Assembly (NCBI RefSeq): GCF_016860525.1
Contig: NZ_BNEA01000015.1
Coordinates: 4,856,001-4,920,000 of the forward strand
Reading direction: 5' to 3'
DNA length: 64,000 nt
Origin: Streptomyces rubradiris
GTDB lineage: Bacteria; Actinomycetota; Actinomycetes; Streptomycetales; Streptomycetaceae
The notes beneath the pieces were generated by a model, which ran no database searches, was not told the DNA's origin, and was given only the letters and a program-made list of their open reading frames with translations. The translations under genes and the position numbers were made by a program. This document shows positions 28,198-36,698 of this stretch, in pieces; positions within the stretch are counted from its first letter, which is position 1, and each line of letters opens with the position of its first letter.

Positions 28198-29520
28198 CTA
28201 GTTCCCGGAGACGGTGACCTTCTCGCCGTTGTTCAGCTCGTCCACCAGCGTCTTCACCTTGGCCTTGTCCCAGACCAGGTTGCCGCCCGCGGAACCGGAG
28301 ATCGGCATGTTCATCGAGGTGCCGTCACCGCCGCTGACGCCCTTCATCGCCCAGAACATCGACGCCAGGTCCCACAGCGACATGTCCTTGTCGACGATCA
28401 GGGAGTCCAGGCCCGCGCCCATGGTCGGGTAGAACGTGAACGGGTTCAGGATCGTCGACGGCGTCGCCACCTGGTGGGCCAGGGCGGCGAGGAACTTCTG
28501 CTGGTTCTTGGTCCGCTGGAGGTCGGAGGCGGCGAACGCGTGCCGGGTGCGCACGAACGCGAGGGCCTCCTGGCCGTTCAGCGTCTGCTTGCCGGCCTCG
28601 AAGTCGGCGCCCGACCACTTGTCCTTGAAGCCCTTGTCGATGGTGATCTCGACACCGCCCACCGCGTCCACGATGCTGGCGAACCCCTGGAAGCCGATCT
28701 CCACGTAGTGGTCGATGCGCAGCCCGGTGTTGGCCTCGATCGTGCGGACCAGCAGCGTCGGCCCGTCCTCGGCGTAGGTGGCGTTCAGCTTGGCGTGCCG
28801 GCCCTGCGCCGGGAACACCTTCCCGGACGTCGACCCCTGGTACGACGGCACCACCACGTCCGAGTCGCGCGGCAGCGAGATCAGCGTGTCGCCGTTGTCG
28901 CCGACGTGCAGGATCATCATCGAGTCGGTGCGCTTGCCGTCGGCGCCGCCGGTGTGCAGCTTCTTCTTGTCCTCCTTGGACATGCCCTCACGGCTGTCCG
29001 AGCCGACGATCAGGTAGTTCGTGCCGTCGCCGCCCTCCGGCCGGTCGATGACCGTGGACAGGTCCACCTCGCGGCGCAGCTTGGAGTCGGCCCAGAAGTA
29101 GGTCGCGACCGACGTGACGACCAGCACACCCGCCACCGTGATCGCCGTCCACTTGATCCGCCGCCGCCAGTTCGGCGCCGGACGCGGGCCCCGGGCGGGC
29201 GCGCCCCCCGGAGCGCCCGGACCGCGACCGCCGGGGGTGCCGTAGACCTGGCCGGTGTTGTAGCCGCTGTCGTACCCGCCGCCGGTGCCCGGTTCATGGC
29301 CCCGGCCGTCCACGTACGACGGCTGCTGCGGCACCCCGGCACCGTACGGCGGCACCGCCGGGCCGGAGCCGTCGTGCCCCGAGCGCGGTCCGGGCGGTAC
29401 CGCCGGGCCGCGCCGCACCTGACGCATCACGCGGGCGCTCTCCGGCTGCGCGCCGGCACTGCCGCGTCCGTAGCGCGGGCCGCGGTTGTCGTCGGACCAT
29501 CCCTCGGGCCAGTCATTCAT
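28198..29520 (-). CDS. LCP (LytR-CpsA-Psr) phosphotransferase 1
   Basis: LCP proteins transfer lipid-linked glycopolymers to peptidoglycan on the outer face of the membrane. This 440-residue protein has a long Gly/Pro/Tyr-rich cytoplasmic N-terminus and one membrane helix (ITVAGVLVVTSVATYFWA). The LCP domain carries NYLIVGSDSREGMS, MMILHVGDNGDTLISLPRDSDV, KLNATYAEDGPTLLVRTIE and LAFVRTRHAFAASDLQR. ATG 29520 begins the NDWPEGW N-terminus. It lacks the LytR_C domain seen in three of its neighbours. The glycopolymer is unknown. Confidence 0.9.
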   Translation of the reverse strand: MNDWPEGWSDDNRGPRYGRGSAGAQPESARVMRQVRRGPAVPPGPRSGHDGSGPAVPPYGAGVPQQPSYVDGRGHEPGTGGGYDSGYNTGQVYGTPGGRGPGAPGGAPARGPRPAPNWRRRIKWTAITVAGVLVVTSVATYFWADSKLRREVDLSTVIDRPEGGDGTNYLIVGSDSREGMSKEDKKKLHTGGADGKRTDSMMILHVGDNGDTLISLPRDSDVVVPSYQGSTSGKVFPAQGRHAKLNATYAEDGPTLLVRTIEANTGLRIDHYVEIGFQGFASIVDAVGGVEITIDKGFKDKWSGADFEAGKQTLNGQEALAFVRTRHAFAASDLQRTKNQQKFLAALAHQVATPSTILNPFTFYPTMGAGLDSLIVDKDMSLWDLASMFWAMKGVSGGDGTSMNMPISGSAGGNLVWDKAKVKTLVDELNNGEKVTVSGN

Positions 29521-29639
29521 GCGCACCAGTGTGCCGGGCGCAGCGGTGTGCCGGACAAGGGCTGTCGGAAAAACAGGGCGGTGCTGTTGCGAAGCCGACA
29601 CAAATTCCGCGAATGCGCCGTCGGCATAAGGTGGAGGGC

Positions 29640-30188
29640 ATGACAGACCAGGCCACGGAAGTGGAACCGGAGATCCCGGGCAAGCCCACCTCCGCCTCCC
29701 GCACCACCCTCAGCCACATCATGACCCACAGCGACACCAACCTGCTGGGGACGGTGCACGGCGGGGTGATCATGAAGCTGGTCGACGACGCGGCGGGCGC
29801 CGTGGCCGGCCGGCACTCCGGCGGACCCGCCGTCACCGCGTCCATGGACGAGATGGCGTTCCTGGAGCCGGTGCGCGTCGGCGACCTGGTCCATGTGAAG
29901 GCACAGGTGAACTGGACCGGCCGGACCTCGATGGAGGTCGGCGTCCGGGTCCTCGCCGAGCGCTGGAACGAGTCGGCCCCGCCCACCCAGGTCGGCTCCG
30001 CGTACCTGGTCTTCGCCGCGGTGGACGCCGACGGCAAGCCGCGCCGGGTGCCGCCGGTCATACCCGAGACCGACCGCGACCGCCGCCGCTACCAGGAGGC
30101 GCAGATCCGCCGCACCCACCGCCTGGCCCGCCGCCGCGCCATCCGCGAGCTGCGCGAACAGCGGGCGGCGGAGGGCTTCGAGGACTGA
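29640..30188 (+). CDS. Acyl-CoA thioesterase (hotdog fold)
   Basis: A 182-residue hotdog-fold protein of the acyl-CoA hydrolase (YciA/BACH-like) family. It has THSDTNLLGTVHGGVIMKLVDDAAGAVAGRH, with the catalytic Asp/Asn region and HGG motif, then MDEMAFLEPVRVGDLVHVKAQV. The last 40 residues are a basic Arg-rich extension (RRRYQEAQIRRTHRLARRRAIREL) beyond the usual domain. ATG 29640 follows GGTGGAGG. It is divergent from LCP1 and convergent with LCP2. The basic tail may bind nucleic acid or membrane; this is speculative. Confidence 0.88.
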   Translation: MTDQATEVEPEIPGKPTSASRTTLSHIMTHSDTNLLGTVHGGVIMKLVDDAAGAVAGRHSGGPAVTASMDEMAFLEPVRVGDLVHVKAQVNWTGRTSMEVGVRVLAERWNESAPPTQVGSAYLVFAAVDADGKPRRVPPVIPETDRDRRRYQEAQIRRTHRLARRRAIRELREQRAAEGFED

Positions 30189-30276
30189 GCGCCCCCGGGA
30201 AGCACCCAGAACACCGAGCACACCGAGAACACACCGCACACCGCCGCGCCGCCGTACGGCACGGGCGGCCCACCGC

Positions 30277-31767
30277 TCAGCACACCACCTCGTCGCCCCG
30301 CAGCACGCTCTGTTCCGGGCGGCCCGGGTCGTCGAACCGCACGCGGCGGACGTCCTTGAAGTCGGCGCCGGCCGTCACCTTCAGCAGCGGTCCCTGGCCC
30401 GGCACCGCCCGCAGCTCGCTGCCCGGCAGGGCCGCGGCCAGGGAGCGGGCGGAGCGGTCCCAGCGGGGGTCGTAGAAGACCAGCGTGCGGGGCACGTGGG
30501 CGGGGGCGGTCACCGGCCGGTGGGTGGTGGCGAAACCGGTCGCCGCGAGCGCCGCGTCGAGGCGCTTGCCCAGCCCCACGGTGCCCGTGCCGTTCGCCAC
30601 CTGCACCCGGATCGTCTCCGGCGCCACCTCCACCGGCACCGGCGCGGGTCCCCGGGAGCGGCGCGCGGGGTCCTGGGCCAGCGGCTTGTCGTCGCGTACC
30701 GCCGCGAACAGCTTCGCCGCCTTCGCCGTGTCCCACTTCAGGGTCGAGCCGATGCCCTTGACCTGGTAGTCCAGCCGCCCGATGGGCACGGTGGTGAATT
30801 CCGAGGAGGACGGCGAGAAGTTCCGCATCGCCCGGCCGAGGTCGAGCAGCTCGTCGGTGCCGAAGCCCGCGTCCGCGCGGACCGAGCCGAGCACGGCCCG
30901 GGTCACGTCCCGGAACCGCATCGGGTTCAGCAGCACCCCGGAGGAGGTCGTCTTGTCGAGCAGCGCGGCCAGGAACCGCTGCTGCCGTTTCATCCGGCCC
31001 AGGTCGCTGGCCCCGTCGACGTGCCGGGCGCGCACGTACTGGAGGGCCTGCCCGCCCCGCAGGGTGTGCCGTCCGGGGGCGAGGTCGAGCCCGGTGTACC
31101 GGTCCTTCAGCGGGGTCGGCGTGCAGACCTCGACCCCGCCGAGCACGTCCACGGTCCGCATGAAGCTGGTGAAGTCGACCTCCAGGTAGTGGTCGATCTT
31201 CACGTGGGTCATGTTCTCCACCGTGCGGATGGTCAGCTGCGGGCCGCCCTCGGCGTAGGCCGCGTTGAGCCTGACCGGGTGCGGGCCGTGCCGCCGCCCC
31301 GAGTTCCGGTCGGTGTGCGCCGGCATCTCGGCGTAGGAGTCGCGTGGCAGGCTCACCACCGTGGCCCGCTCCCGGTCGTCGGCGACGTGCACGATCATCA
31401 TGGTGTCGGTGCAGTGGCAGGGCTGGCCGCCCAGCCGGAAGGCGCGCCGGTCCCGCTCGCTGACCCTGTCCCGGGCGTCGGTGCCGACCAGCAGCACGTT
31501 CATGCCGTGCCCGCCCCGGGGCCGGTTCTTCATGTCCTTGAAGGCGTCGATCCGGGCGATGCCCGCGTCCAGGCTGCTGACCACCGCGTGGCCGATCCCG
31601 GCGGAGGCGAGCACCACGACCGACAGGGTGGTGACCGCCCGCATGGCCCAGCGGGGCCGCCGTGGCGGCCGGACCGGCGTCATGGCCCGCTCGGGCGGGC
31701 GCGGCACACGGCGGGGCGGCTGCGGGCGGCGCTGCGGACGCGCCGGGGACCGGGGCGGGCTGGGCAA
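30277..31767 (-). CDS. LCP phosphotransferase 2 with LytR_C domain
   Basis: A 496-residue membrane protein. A Pro/Arg-rich cytosolic segment precedes the helix AVTTLSVVVLASAGIGHAVV. The LCP domain has GMNVLLVGTDARDRVS, MMIVHVADDRERATVVSLPRDSY, RLNAAYAEGGPQLTIRTVE and LQYVRARHVDGASDLGRMKRQ. A C-terminal LytR_C-type domain (IRVQVANGTGTVGLGKRL) follows. I favour a TTG start at 31767 because GGAGGTG lies 7 bases upstream; ATG 31683 would give 468 residues without a ribosome site. An internal CHC lies in the PCHCTDT segment. Confidence 0.85.
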   Translation of the reverse strand: MPSPPRSPARPQRRPQPPRRVPRPPERAMTPVRPPRRPRWAMRAVTTLSVVVLASAGIGHAVVSSLDAGIARIDAFKDMKNRPRGGHGMNVLLVGTDARDRVSERDRRAFRLGGQPCHCTDTMMIVHVADDRERATVVSLPRDSYAEMPAHTDRNSGRRHGPHPVRLNAAYAEGGPQLTIRTVENMTHVKIDHYLEVDFTSFMRTVDVLGGVEVCTPTPLKDRYTGLDLAPGRHTLRGGQALQYVRARHVDGASDLGRMKRQQRFLAALLDKTTSSGVLLNPMRFRDVTRAVLGSVRADAGFGTDELLDLGRAMRNFSPSSSEFTTVPIGRLDYQVKGIGSTLKWDTAKAAKLFAAVRDDKPLAQDPARRSRGPAPVPVEVAPETIRVQVANGTGTVGLGKRLDAALAATGFATTHRPVTAPAHVPRTLVFYDPRWDRSARSLAAALPGSELRAVPGQGPLLKVTAGADFKDVRRVRFDDPGRPEQSVLRGDEVVC

Positions 31768-31894
31768 GGGGACACCTCCGGACGAGGCCGTACGCGGAAT
31801 CCTGGAGCACAGTAGGCCGATACGATCTCCAGCCCGCGCCGCGGCCCCGGTGGCGCGCATCCGTGTCCCCCGTTCGCGGTAACGTGAGGCTCCT

Positions 31895-32917
31895 ATGAAC
31901 GCCAAGCCCGACGTGCGGCTCCCCGCAGTGTCCGTGATCATGCCCGTCCTCAACGAGGAGCGGCATCTGCGCGGAGCCGTCGAAGCGATCCTCGCGCAGG
32001 AGTACGGCGGCGAGATGGAGGTCGTGATCGCCCTCGGTCCGTCCACGGACCGCACGGACGAGATCGCCGCCGAGCTGGTCCGCGCCGACCCCCGCGTGCA
32101 CACCGTGCCCAACCCGACCGGCCGCACCCCGGCCGCCCTGAACGCGGCGATCAAGGCGTCCCGGCACCCGGTCGTGGTCCGCGTGGACGGCCACGGCATG
32201 CTCTCGCCGAACTACATCGCCACCGCCGTGCGGCTGCTGGAGGAGACCGGCGCGCAGAACGTCGGCGGCATCATGCACGCCGAGGGCGAGAACGCCTGGG
32301 AGCACGCGGTGGCCGCCGCGATGACGTCGAAGATCGGCGTCGGCAACGCGGCCTTCCACACCGGCGGCCAGGCCGGCCCCGCCGAGACCGTCTACCTCGG
32401 CGTGTTCCGGCGCGAGGCGCTGGAGCAGCAGGGCGGCTACAACGAGGAGTTCATCCGCGCCCAGGACTGGGAGCTGAACTTCCGGATCCGTGAGGCGGGC
32501 GGGCTGATCTGGTTCTCGCCCGAGCTGCGGGTGTCGTACCGGCCGCGGCCGTCGGTGCGCGCGCTGGCCAAGCAGTACAAGGACTACGGCCGCTGGCGGC
32601 ACGTCGTCGCCCGCTACCACTCCGGGTCCATCAACCTGCGCTACCTCGCCCCGCCGGTGGCGGTGTGCGCGATCGCGGCGGGCCTCGTCGTCGGCGTCGC
32701 GCTGACCCCCTGGGGCCTGGTGGTCCCCGGCGGCTACCTGGCAGCGATCGTCGCGGGCTCGGTCCCGGCCGGCAAGGGGCTGCCGCCGGCGGCCCGGCTG
32801 CGCATACCGGTGGCCCTGGCCACGATGCACATGTCCTGGGGCTGGGGCTTCCTTACCAGCCCGAAGTCGCTGGCGCGCAAGGTCATCGCCTCCCGCCGGC
32901 CCGCGGTCCACGCCTGA
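31895..32917 (+). CDS. Family 2 glycosyltransferase
   Basis: A 340-residue GT2 enzyme with C-terminal membrane helices. The GT-A domain begins AVSVIMPVLNEERHLRGAVEAIL. It has VVVRVDGHG (metal-binding DxD-like), TGGQAGPAETVYLGVFRRE and the catalytic-base segment IRAQDWELNFRIREAGG. Two hydrophobic helices (residues about 250-290) suggest membrane attachment. It is divergent from LCP2 and inserted in the run of LCP genes, so it may build the lipid-linked glycan these enzymes transfer. Donor and acceptor sugars are unknown. Confidence 0.9.
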   Translation: MNAKPDVRLPAVSVIMPVLNEERHLRGAVEAILAQEYGGEMEVVIALGPSTDRTDEIAAELVRADPRVHTVPNPTGRTPAALNAAIKASRHPVVVRVDGHGMLSPNYIATAVRLLEETGAQNVGGIMHAEGENAWEHAVAAAMTSKIGVGNAAFHTGGQAGPAETVYLGVFRREALEQQGGYNEEFIRAQDWELNFRIREAGGLIWFSPELRVSYRPRPSVRALAKQYKDYGRWRHVVARYHSGSINLRYLAPPVAVCAIAAGLVVGVALTPWGLVVPGGYLAAIVAGSVPAGKGLPPAARLRIPVALATMHMSWGWGFLTSPKSLARKVIASRRPAVHA

Positions 32918-32924
32918 ACCCGCG

Positions 32925-32949
32925 CGGGGCCCCGTCCACCGGGGCCCCG
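32925..32949. terminator. Terminator, glycosyltransferase/LCP3
   Basis: CGGGGCCCC and GGGGCCCCG form a 9-bp stem with a 7-base loop between two convergent genes. Confidence 0.8.
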
Positions 32950-32961
32950 GAAGCCGGTCCG

Positions 32962-34617
32962 CTACCAGCGGTACGGCGCGTACACGTCCATGCACTTGGA
33001 GGTGTCCGAGCCGTTCACGGCGTCGGAGTTCTCCGGCAGGTCGCCGGCCTTCGGCTCGGACTCCTTCGGGTAGGACGGGCCGGAGCGCCAGTCCGCGCCG
33101 ACGACGACCGTGACCCCCGAGACGTCGGTCGACTTCTGCACCTGGGCCATCGGGATGCCCAGCGCCCCGGCCACCGCCTGGGCGTCACCCTCCAGGTCCG
33201 CGCTCGGATACCGCACCAGCGTCTTGTCCTCGGCCAGGCTCCCCGAGGCGTCGGCCTGCGCCCGGGCGTAGCCCTTGCCGGCGAGCACCTGGGCGATCGC
33301 CGACGCCCGCTGCCGTACCGCGGCCTCGTCGGAGGTCCGGGTGGCGTTGCGCACCAGCACCCCGAGCGCGGCCGGGTCCAGCGAGGGCTTCTTGTCCGGC
33401 TTCTTCGCGGCCGTGCCCTTCTTGCCGCCCTTCCCGTCCGGCTTCCCGCCGTTCTTGTCGAACGGCACGTCGTCCCGGAGCATCTGCCACATCTTGCCGG
33501 CGTTCTTCTCGTCGGGGATGACGTGGTTTTCGTTGCGCGGGTCCTTCAGGTTGGGCATGGTCACGGAGGTGATGCGGTCCGTCGGCACCGACTTCATCTG
33601 CATGCCGAGGTCGTAGAGCTTCTTGACCGAGGTGATCTCCTCGGACACCTTCAGCGACTTGACGGCCGCGTCCGCCAGGTCCATCAGCCGGCCGGTGTCG
33701 GTGAACACGTTCTGCTGCTTGAGCGTGCGGATCATCGAGTTCAGGTACATGTGCTGGGCGCGGGCCCGCATCAGGTCGTCGCCCCAGGCGTGCCGGGTGC
33801 GCAGCCACTGCAGGGCCTGCACGCCCTTCACCTTGTGCGTGCCCTTGGTCAGCTTCAGCCCGGACCCGCCGGGCACGGTGGGCGTCGGGTGGTCCGACAC
33901 GTTCTGGTTCACGCAGACGTCGACGCCGCCGATCGCGTCGGCCATCCGCACCACGCCCGCGAAGTCGATCGTCATCCAGTGGTCGATATAGACCCCGGTG
34001 AGGTTCTCCCAGGTCAGCAGCGTGCAGCCGGCCCCGCCACGGGCCAGGGTGACGTTGATGATGTCGTTCGTCGGCGGGTATTCCTTGCCGGTGTCGGGGT
34101 CCGTGCACGCGGGGATGTCCACCCGGGTGTCACGCGGGATGCTGATCATCGCGGCGCTCTCGCGGTCCGCCGAGAGGTGGATGAGCATCTGCACGTCCGC
34201 CAGCGGCGGGTCGCCGGCGTGGTCCCGGCTGCCGCCGAGCTTCACGTTCTCCGCGGAGTTCCGGCTGTCGGAGCCGATCAGCAGGATGTTCAGCGGGGTC
34301 TGGCCGGCCGCGTTCGGCGCGGTCCGGTGCGCCTTGGAGTCGTCGCCGTTGGCGCGCCGCCCCTTCTGGAGACTGTCGTTGAGATGCTGGTAGTACAGAT
34401 ATCCGGCGCCCGCGGTGCCGAGTATCACCACCGCCAGCACCGTCGCCGACCAGCGCAGCACCCGCCGTCTGCGCCGCCGCCGGTCGGCCTGCGCACCGCC
34501 CGGCCGCCGCCTGCCCCCAGCCCGGCCCGGACCCGCCGGTGCCCCCGCGGCCGCAGGCGTGCGCGCCACCGCGTCCTCGACCGCCGGAGCCTTTCCGCGC
34601 ACCTTGCTCTGCGCCAC
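32962..34617 (-). CDS. LCP phosphotransferase 3 with LytR_C domain
   Basis: A 551-residue LCP protein. A basic RRRRRRR stretch precedes the membrane helix VLAVVILGTAGAGYLYY. The LCP domain has LNILLIGSDSRNS, MLIHLSADRESAAMISIPRDTRVDIPAC, NVTLARGGAGCTLLTWENLTG and LQWLRTRHAWGDDLMRA. A Lys/Gly-rich linker (KPDGKGGKKG) leads to a LytR_C domain (LGVLVRNATRTSDEAAV). Its C-terminus ends with SKCMDVYAPYRW. GTG 34617 with GGGAGGGCAGGGA upstream is preferred over TTG 34644. Cysteines in the LCP domain could form an extracellular disulfide. Confidence 0.88.
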   Translation of the reverse strand: MAQSKVRGKAPAVEDAVARTPAAAGAPAGPGRAGGRRRPGGAQADRRRRRRRVLRWSATVLAVVILGTAGAGYLYYQHLNDSLQKGRRANGDDSKAHRTAPNAAGQTPLNILLIGSDSRNSAENVKLGGSRDHAGDPPLADVQMLIHLSADRESAAMISIPRDTRVDIPACTDPDTGKEYPPTNDIINVTLARGGAGCTLLTWENLTGVYIDHWMTIDFAGVVRMADAIGGVDVCVNQNVSDHPTPTVPGGSGLKLTKGTHKVKGVQALQWLRTRHAWGDDLMRARAQHMYLNSMIRTLKQQNVFTDTGRLMDLADAAVKSLKVSEEITSVKKLYDLGMQMKSVPTDRITSVTMPNLKDPRNENHVIPDEKNAGKMWQMLRDDVPFDKNGGKPDGKGGKKGTAAKKPDKKPSLDPAALGVLVRNATRTSDEAAVRQRASAIAQVLAGKGYARAQADASGSLAEDKTLVRYPSADLEGDAQAVAGALGIPMAQVQKSTDVSGVTVVVGADWRSGPSYPKESEPKAGDLPENSDAVNGSDTSKCMDVYAPYRW

Positions 34618-34649
34618 TCCCTGCCCTCCCCGCCCTCGCGCCAAGCAGC

Positions 34650-34687
34650 GGGCCCGTCCCGCGTCCGGTTAGACGCACGACGGGCCC
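34650..34687 (-). terminator. Terminator of LCP4 gene
   Basis: A long interrupted stem: GGGCCCGTC (34650-34658) pairs with GACGGGCCC (34679-34687), and inside it GCGTC pairs with GACGC. It lies directly beyond the LCP4 stop, between two minus-strand LCP genes, so the genes have separate transcript ends. Confidence 0.75.
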
Positions 34688-34697
34688 CATGGGTTAC

Positions 34698-36458
34698 CTA
34701 CGAAGCGCACTTCACCTTGTCCGCCGTGGACTTGTCGACCTTCGGCGCCTTCGTCGGAGGTGTCAGGGAGACCCCCGCTCCCTTGAAGTCCGCGCCCAGG
34801 GTCAGCGTCATCGCCGGCAGCCCCTGCGCGTTGGTCACGCTCTCGCCCGGCTTCAGCGCGGCCCCGGACAGGCCCATGATCGCGGCCAGCCGGCGGGCCT
34901 GGGCCGCCTGGTCGGGCGCGTACTCCAGCGTGGTCTTCGCCAGCTTCTCGGGGGCGTTGCCGCCGTTCTCCGACTTGGTCACGCCCTGGTCGTTCTGCAG
35001 CCACCCGAGGACCGCCTGCGCGCTGCCGGCCTGCGCCCCGCCGTTCAGGACCCGCACCCGCACCTCCGAGGCGGGCGCCTGGGTGCCCTTCAGCCGGGCG
35101 GCCTGGGCGTCCTTGGCCGCCTTCTCCTTCTTCTTCACGTCGGTGAAGGAGACGTCGTTCTGGATGGCCTCGAACACCTGCGGGGCCAGCGCCGGATCCA
35201 CGATCACCGTCTTGTGCACCGTGCCGTCGGCCGGGTTGTCCTTGACCGGCAGCGTGGTGAAGGTCAGGTTCTTCGGGTCGAGCTTGCCCAGCTCCAGGCC
35301 CAGGTCCTTCAGCTTGGTGATGCTGTCCAGCTTGTCGTCCACGGTCAGCGCCTTGGTGCCGGCCTCCGCCAGCTTCACCATCTTCGTCGGGCTGGTCAGC
35401 GTGGAGTTGCCCTTCAGCTTGCGCATCAGCGCGCCCAGGAACTGCTGCTGGAGCCCGATCCGGCTCAGGTCGCCGCCGAGGCCCACGGAGTGCCGGGTGC
35501 GCACGAACGCCAGCGCCTGCTCACCGGAGATCGTGTGGTTGCCCTTGGACAGCTTCAGGTGCGAGTCCGGGTCGTCGATGTCCTTGGCCAGGCAGACATC
35601 GACACCGTCGACCGCCTCGGTCAGCGTCTTGACCGCGTTGAAGTCGGCCACCATGAAGTCGTCCGGCTTGATCCCGGTCAGCTCGGTCACCGTGCGCATG
35701 GTGCAGCTCGGCGTACGGTCGTCCTGGCCGAGGCTGGTGTTGAACCGGACGCCCGTCGCGCCCGGGATGATCTTCTGGGTGCCGTCCTCCTGCTGGGTCG
35801 GGCAGTCCGGGATGTCGACGATGAGGTCGCGCGGGATGCTCAGCGCGGTGGCGTTGGAGCGGTCCTTCGACACGTGCAGCAGGATCGTGGTGTCCGCGTG
35901 CCCGGCGCTGCCCGCGTCGCCGTAGCCCTCGTTGCCCTTGCCGGTGCGCTTGTCGGTGCCGATCAGCAGGATGTTGATCGCCTCGTCCTTGCGGAAGCCA
36001 CCGGTGCTGGCGCCGTCGTCGGACACGGACGTGATGTTGTCGTTCAGGTGCTTGATGTACAGGTAGCCGGCGGCCGTCACGGCGACCAGCACGAACGCCA
36101 TGGACCCGCCGGTCCACAGCAGCGCCTTCTTCGCCCGTGACGGCTTCTTCGCCGGCCGCCGGGACGCGCGCCGGCCCTGCGGCGCCTCCGGCTCCGCGGC
36201 CCGGCGCCGGGCCGAGCGCGGCGGTGGCACGTCGGAGCCGTGCGCCCGGGACGGCTGCCGGCTCTCGCCGCCCTGCCGCCGGGCACGGCCGCCCGCCGCA
36301 CCGCCGTCGTCCTCGGCGGACGGTCTGCGCGGTCCGGGAACCGGTGGCTGCGCTGCGGAAGGGCTCAGTCGCAGTTCGTATTCGCCGGTGTTCGGATTGA
36401 GCACCCACTGGTCTGCGGGGTCGATGTTGTCCGCCCGCCCACGGCCTTGCGCGTCCAC
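34698..36458 (-). CDS. LCP phosphotransferase 4 with LytR_C domain
   Basis: A 586-residue LCP protein, the longest of the five. About 150 cytoplasmic residues start DAQGRGRADNIDPADQWVLNPNTGEYEL and are rich in Arg/Pro. A membrane helix (GGSMAFVLVAVTAAGYLY) follows. The LCP domain has INILLIGTDKRTG, TILLHVSKDRSNATALSIPRDLIVDIPDC, RFNTSLGQDD and LAFVRTRHSVGLGGDLSR. A LytR_C domain (VRVRVLNGGAQAGSAQAV) ends the protein. GTG 36458 was chosen because the conserved N-terminus begins there with GGAGG 12 bases upstream; the 43 residues further upstream look non-coding. Confidence 0.87.
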   Translation of the reverse strand: MDAQGRGRADNIDPADQWVLNPNTGEYELRLSPSAAQPPVPGPRRPSAEDDGGAAGGRARRQGGESRQPSRAHGSDVPPPRSARRRAAEPEAPQGRRASRRPAKKPSRAKKALLWTGGSMAFVLVAVTAAGYLYIKHLNDNITSVSDDGASTGGFRKDEAINILLIGTDKRTGKGNEGYGDAGSAGHADTTILLHVSKDRSNATALSIPRDLIVDIPDCPTQQEDGTQKIIPGATGVRFNTSLGQDDRTPSCTMRTVTELTGIKPDDFMVADFNAVKTLTEAVDGVDVCLAKDIDDPDSHLKLSKGNHTISGEQALAFVRTRHSVGLGGDLSRIGLQQQFLGALMRKLKGNSTLTSPTKMVKLAEAGTKALTVDDKLDSITKLKDLGLELGKLDPKNLTFTTLPVKDNPADGTVHKTVIVDPALAPQVFEAIQNDVSFTDVKKKEKAAKDAQAARLKGTQAPASEVRVRVLNGGAQAGSAQAVLGWLQNDQGVTKSENGGNAPEKLAKTTLEYAPDQAAQARRLAAIMGLSGAALKPGESVTNAQGLPAMTLTLGADFKGAGVSLTPPTKAPKVDKSTADKVKCAS

Positions 36459-36666
36459 GGTTGTCCGAATCCTCCGTCGGGGCCACGCGGCGCCTTCCCC
36501 CTCCAAGGCGCTCGGGTCTCGGTGAAACAGTGCACGGCCCCGACAAAGCCCGTCGGACCTCGCGGCCAGGTGCACCGGATCGCTCACACTATCCGCCCAG
36601 TTCAGCGTCGGACGACGCCGATGACAAATTCGCCGTGCCTACAACCGGGCAATCCCGCCCATTTTC

Positions 36667-36687
36667 AAAACGGAGGTTCACCGTTTT
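36667..36687 (-). terminator. AT-rich terminator of LCP5 gene
   Basis: AAAACGG/CCGTTTT with a 7-base loop lies 12 bases beyond the LCP5 stop. Read on the minus strand, the stem is followed by a GAAAAT run. An AT-rich hairpin is unusual beside the GC-rich terminators elsewhere in the window. Confidence 0.6.
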
Positions 36688-36698
36688 TGGTAGGCGGC

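Noticed and set aside
34539..36140. Long plus-strand open frame across LCP3/LCP4
   Set aside because: Antisense to genuine LCP domains; its composition (runs of Arg, Gln, Val, Gly, Leu) is typical of shadow frames in GC-rich DNA.
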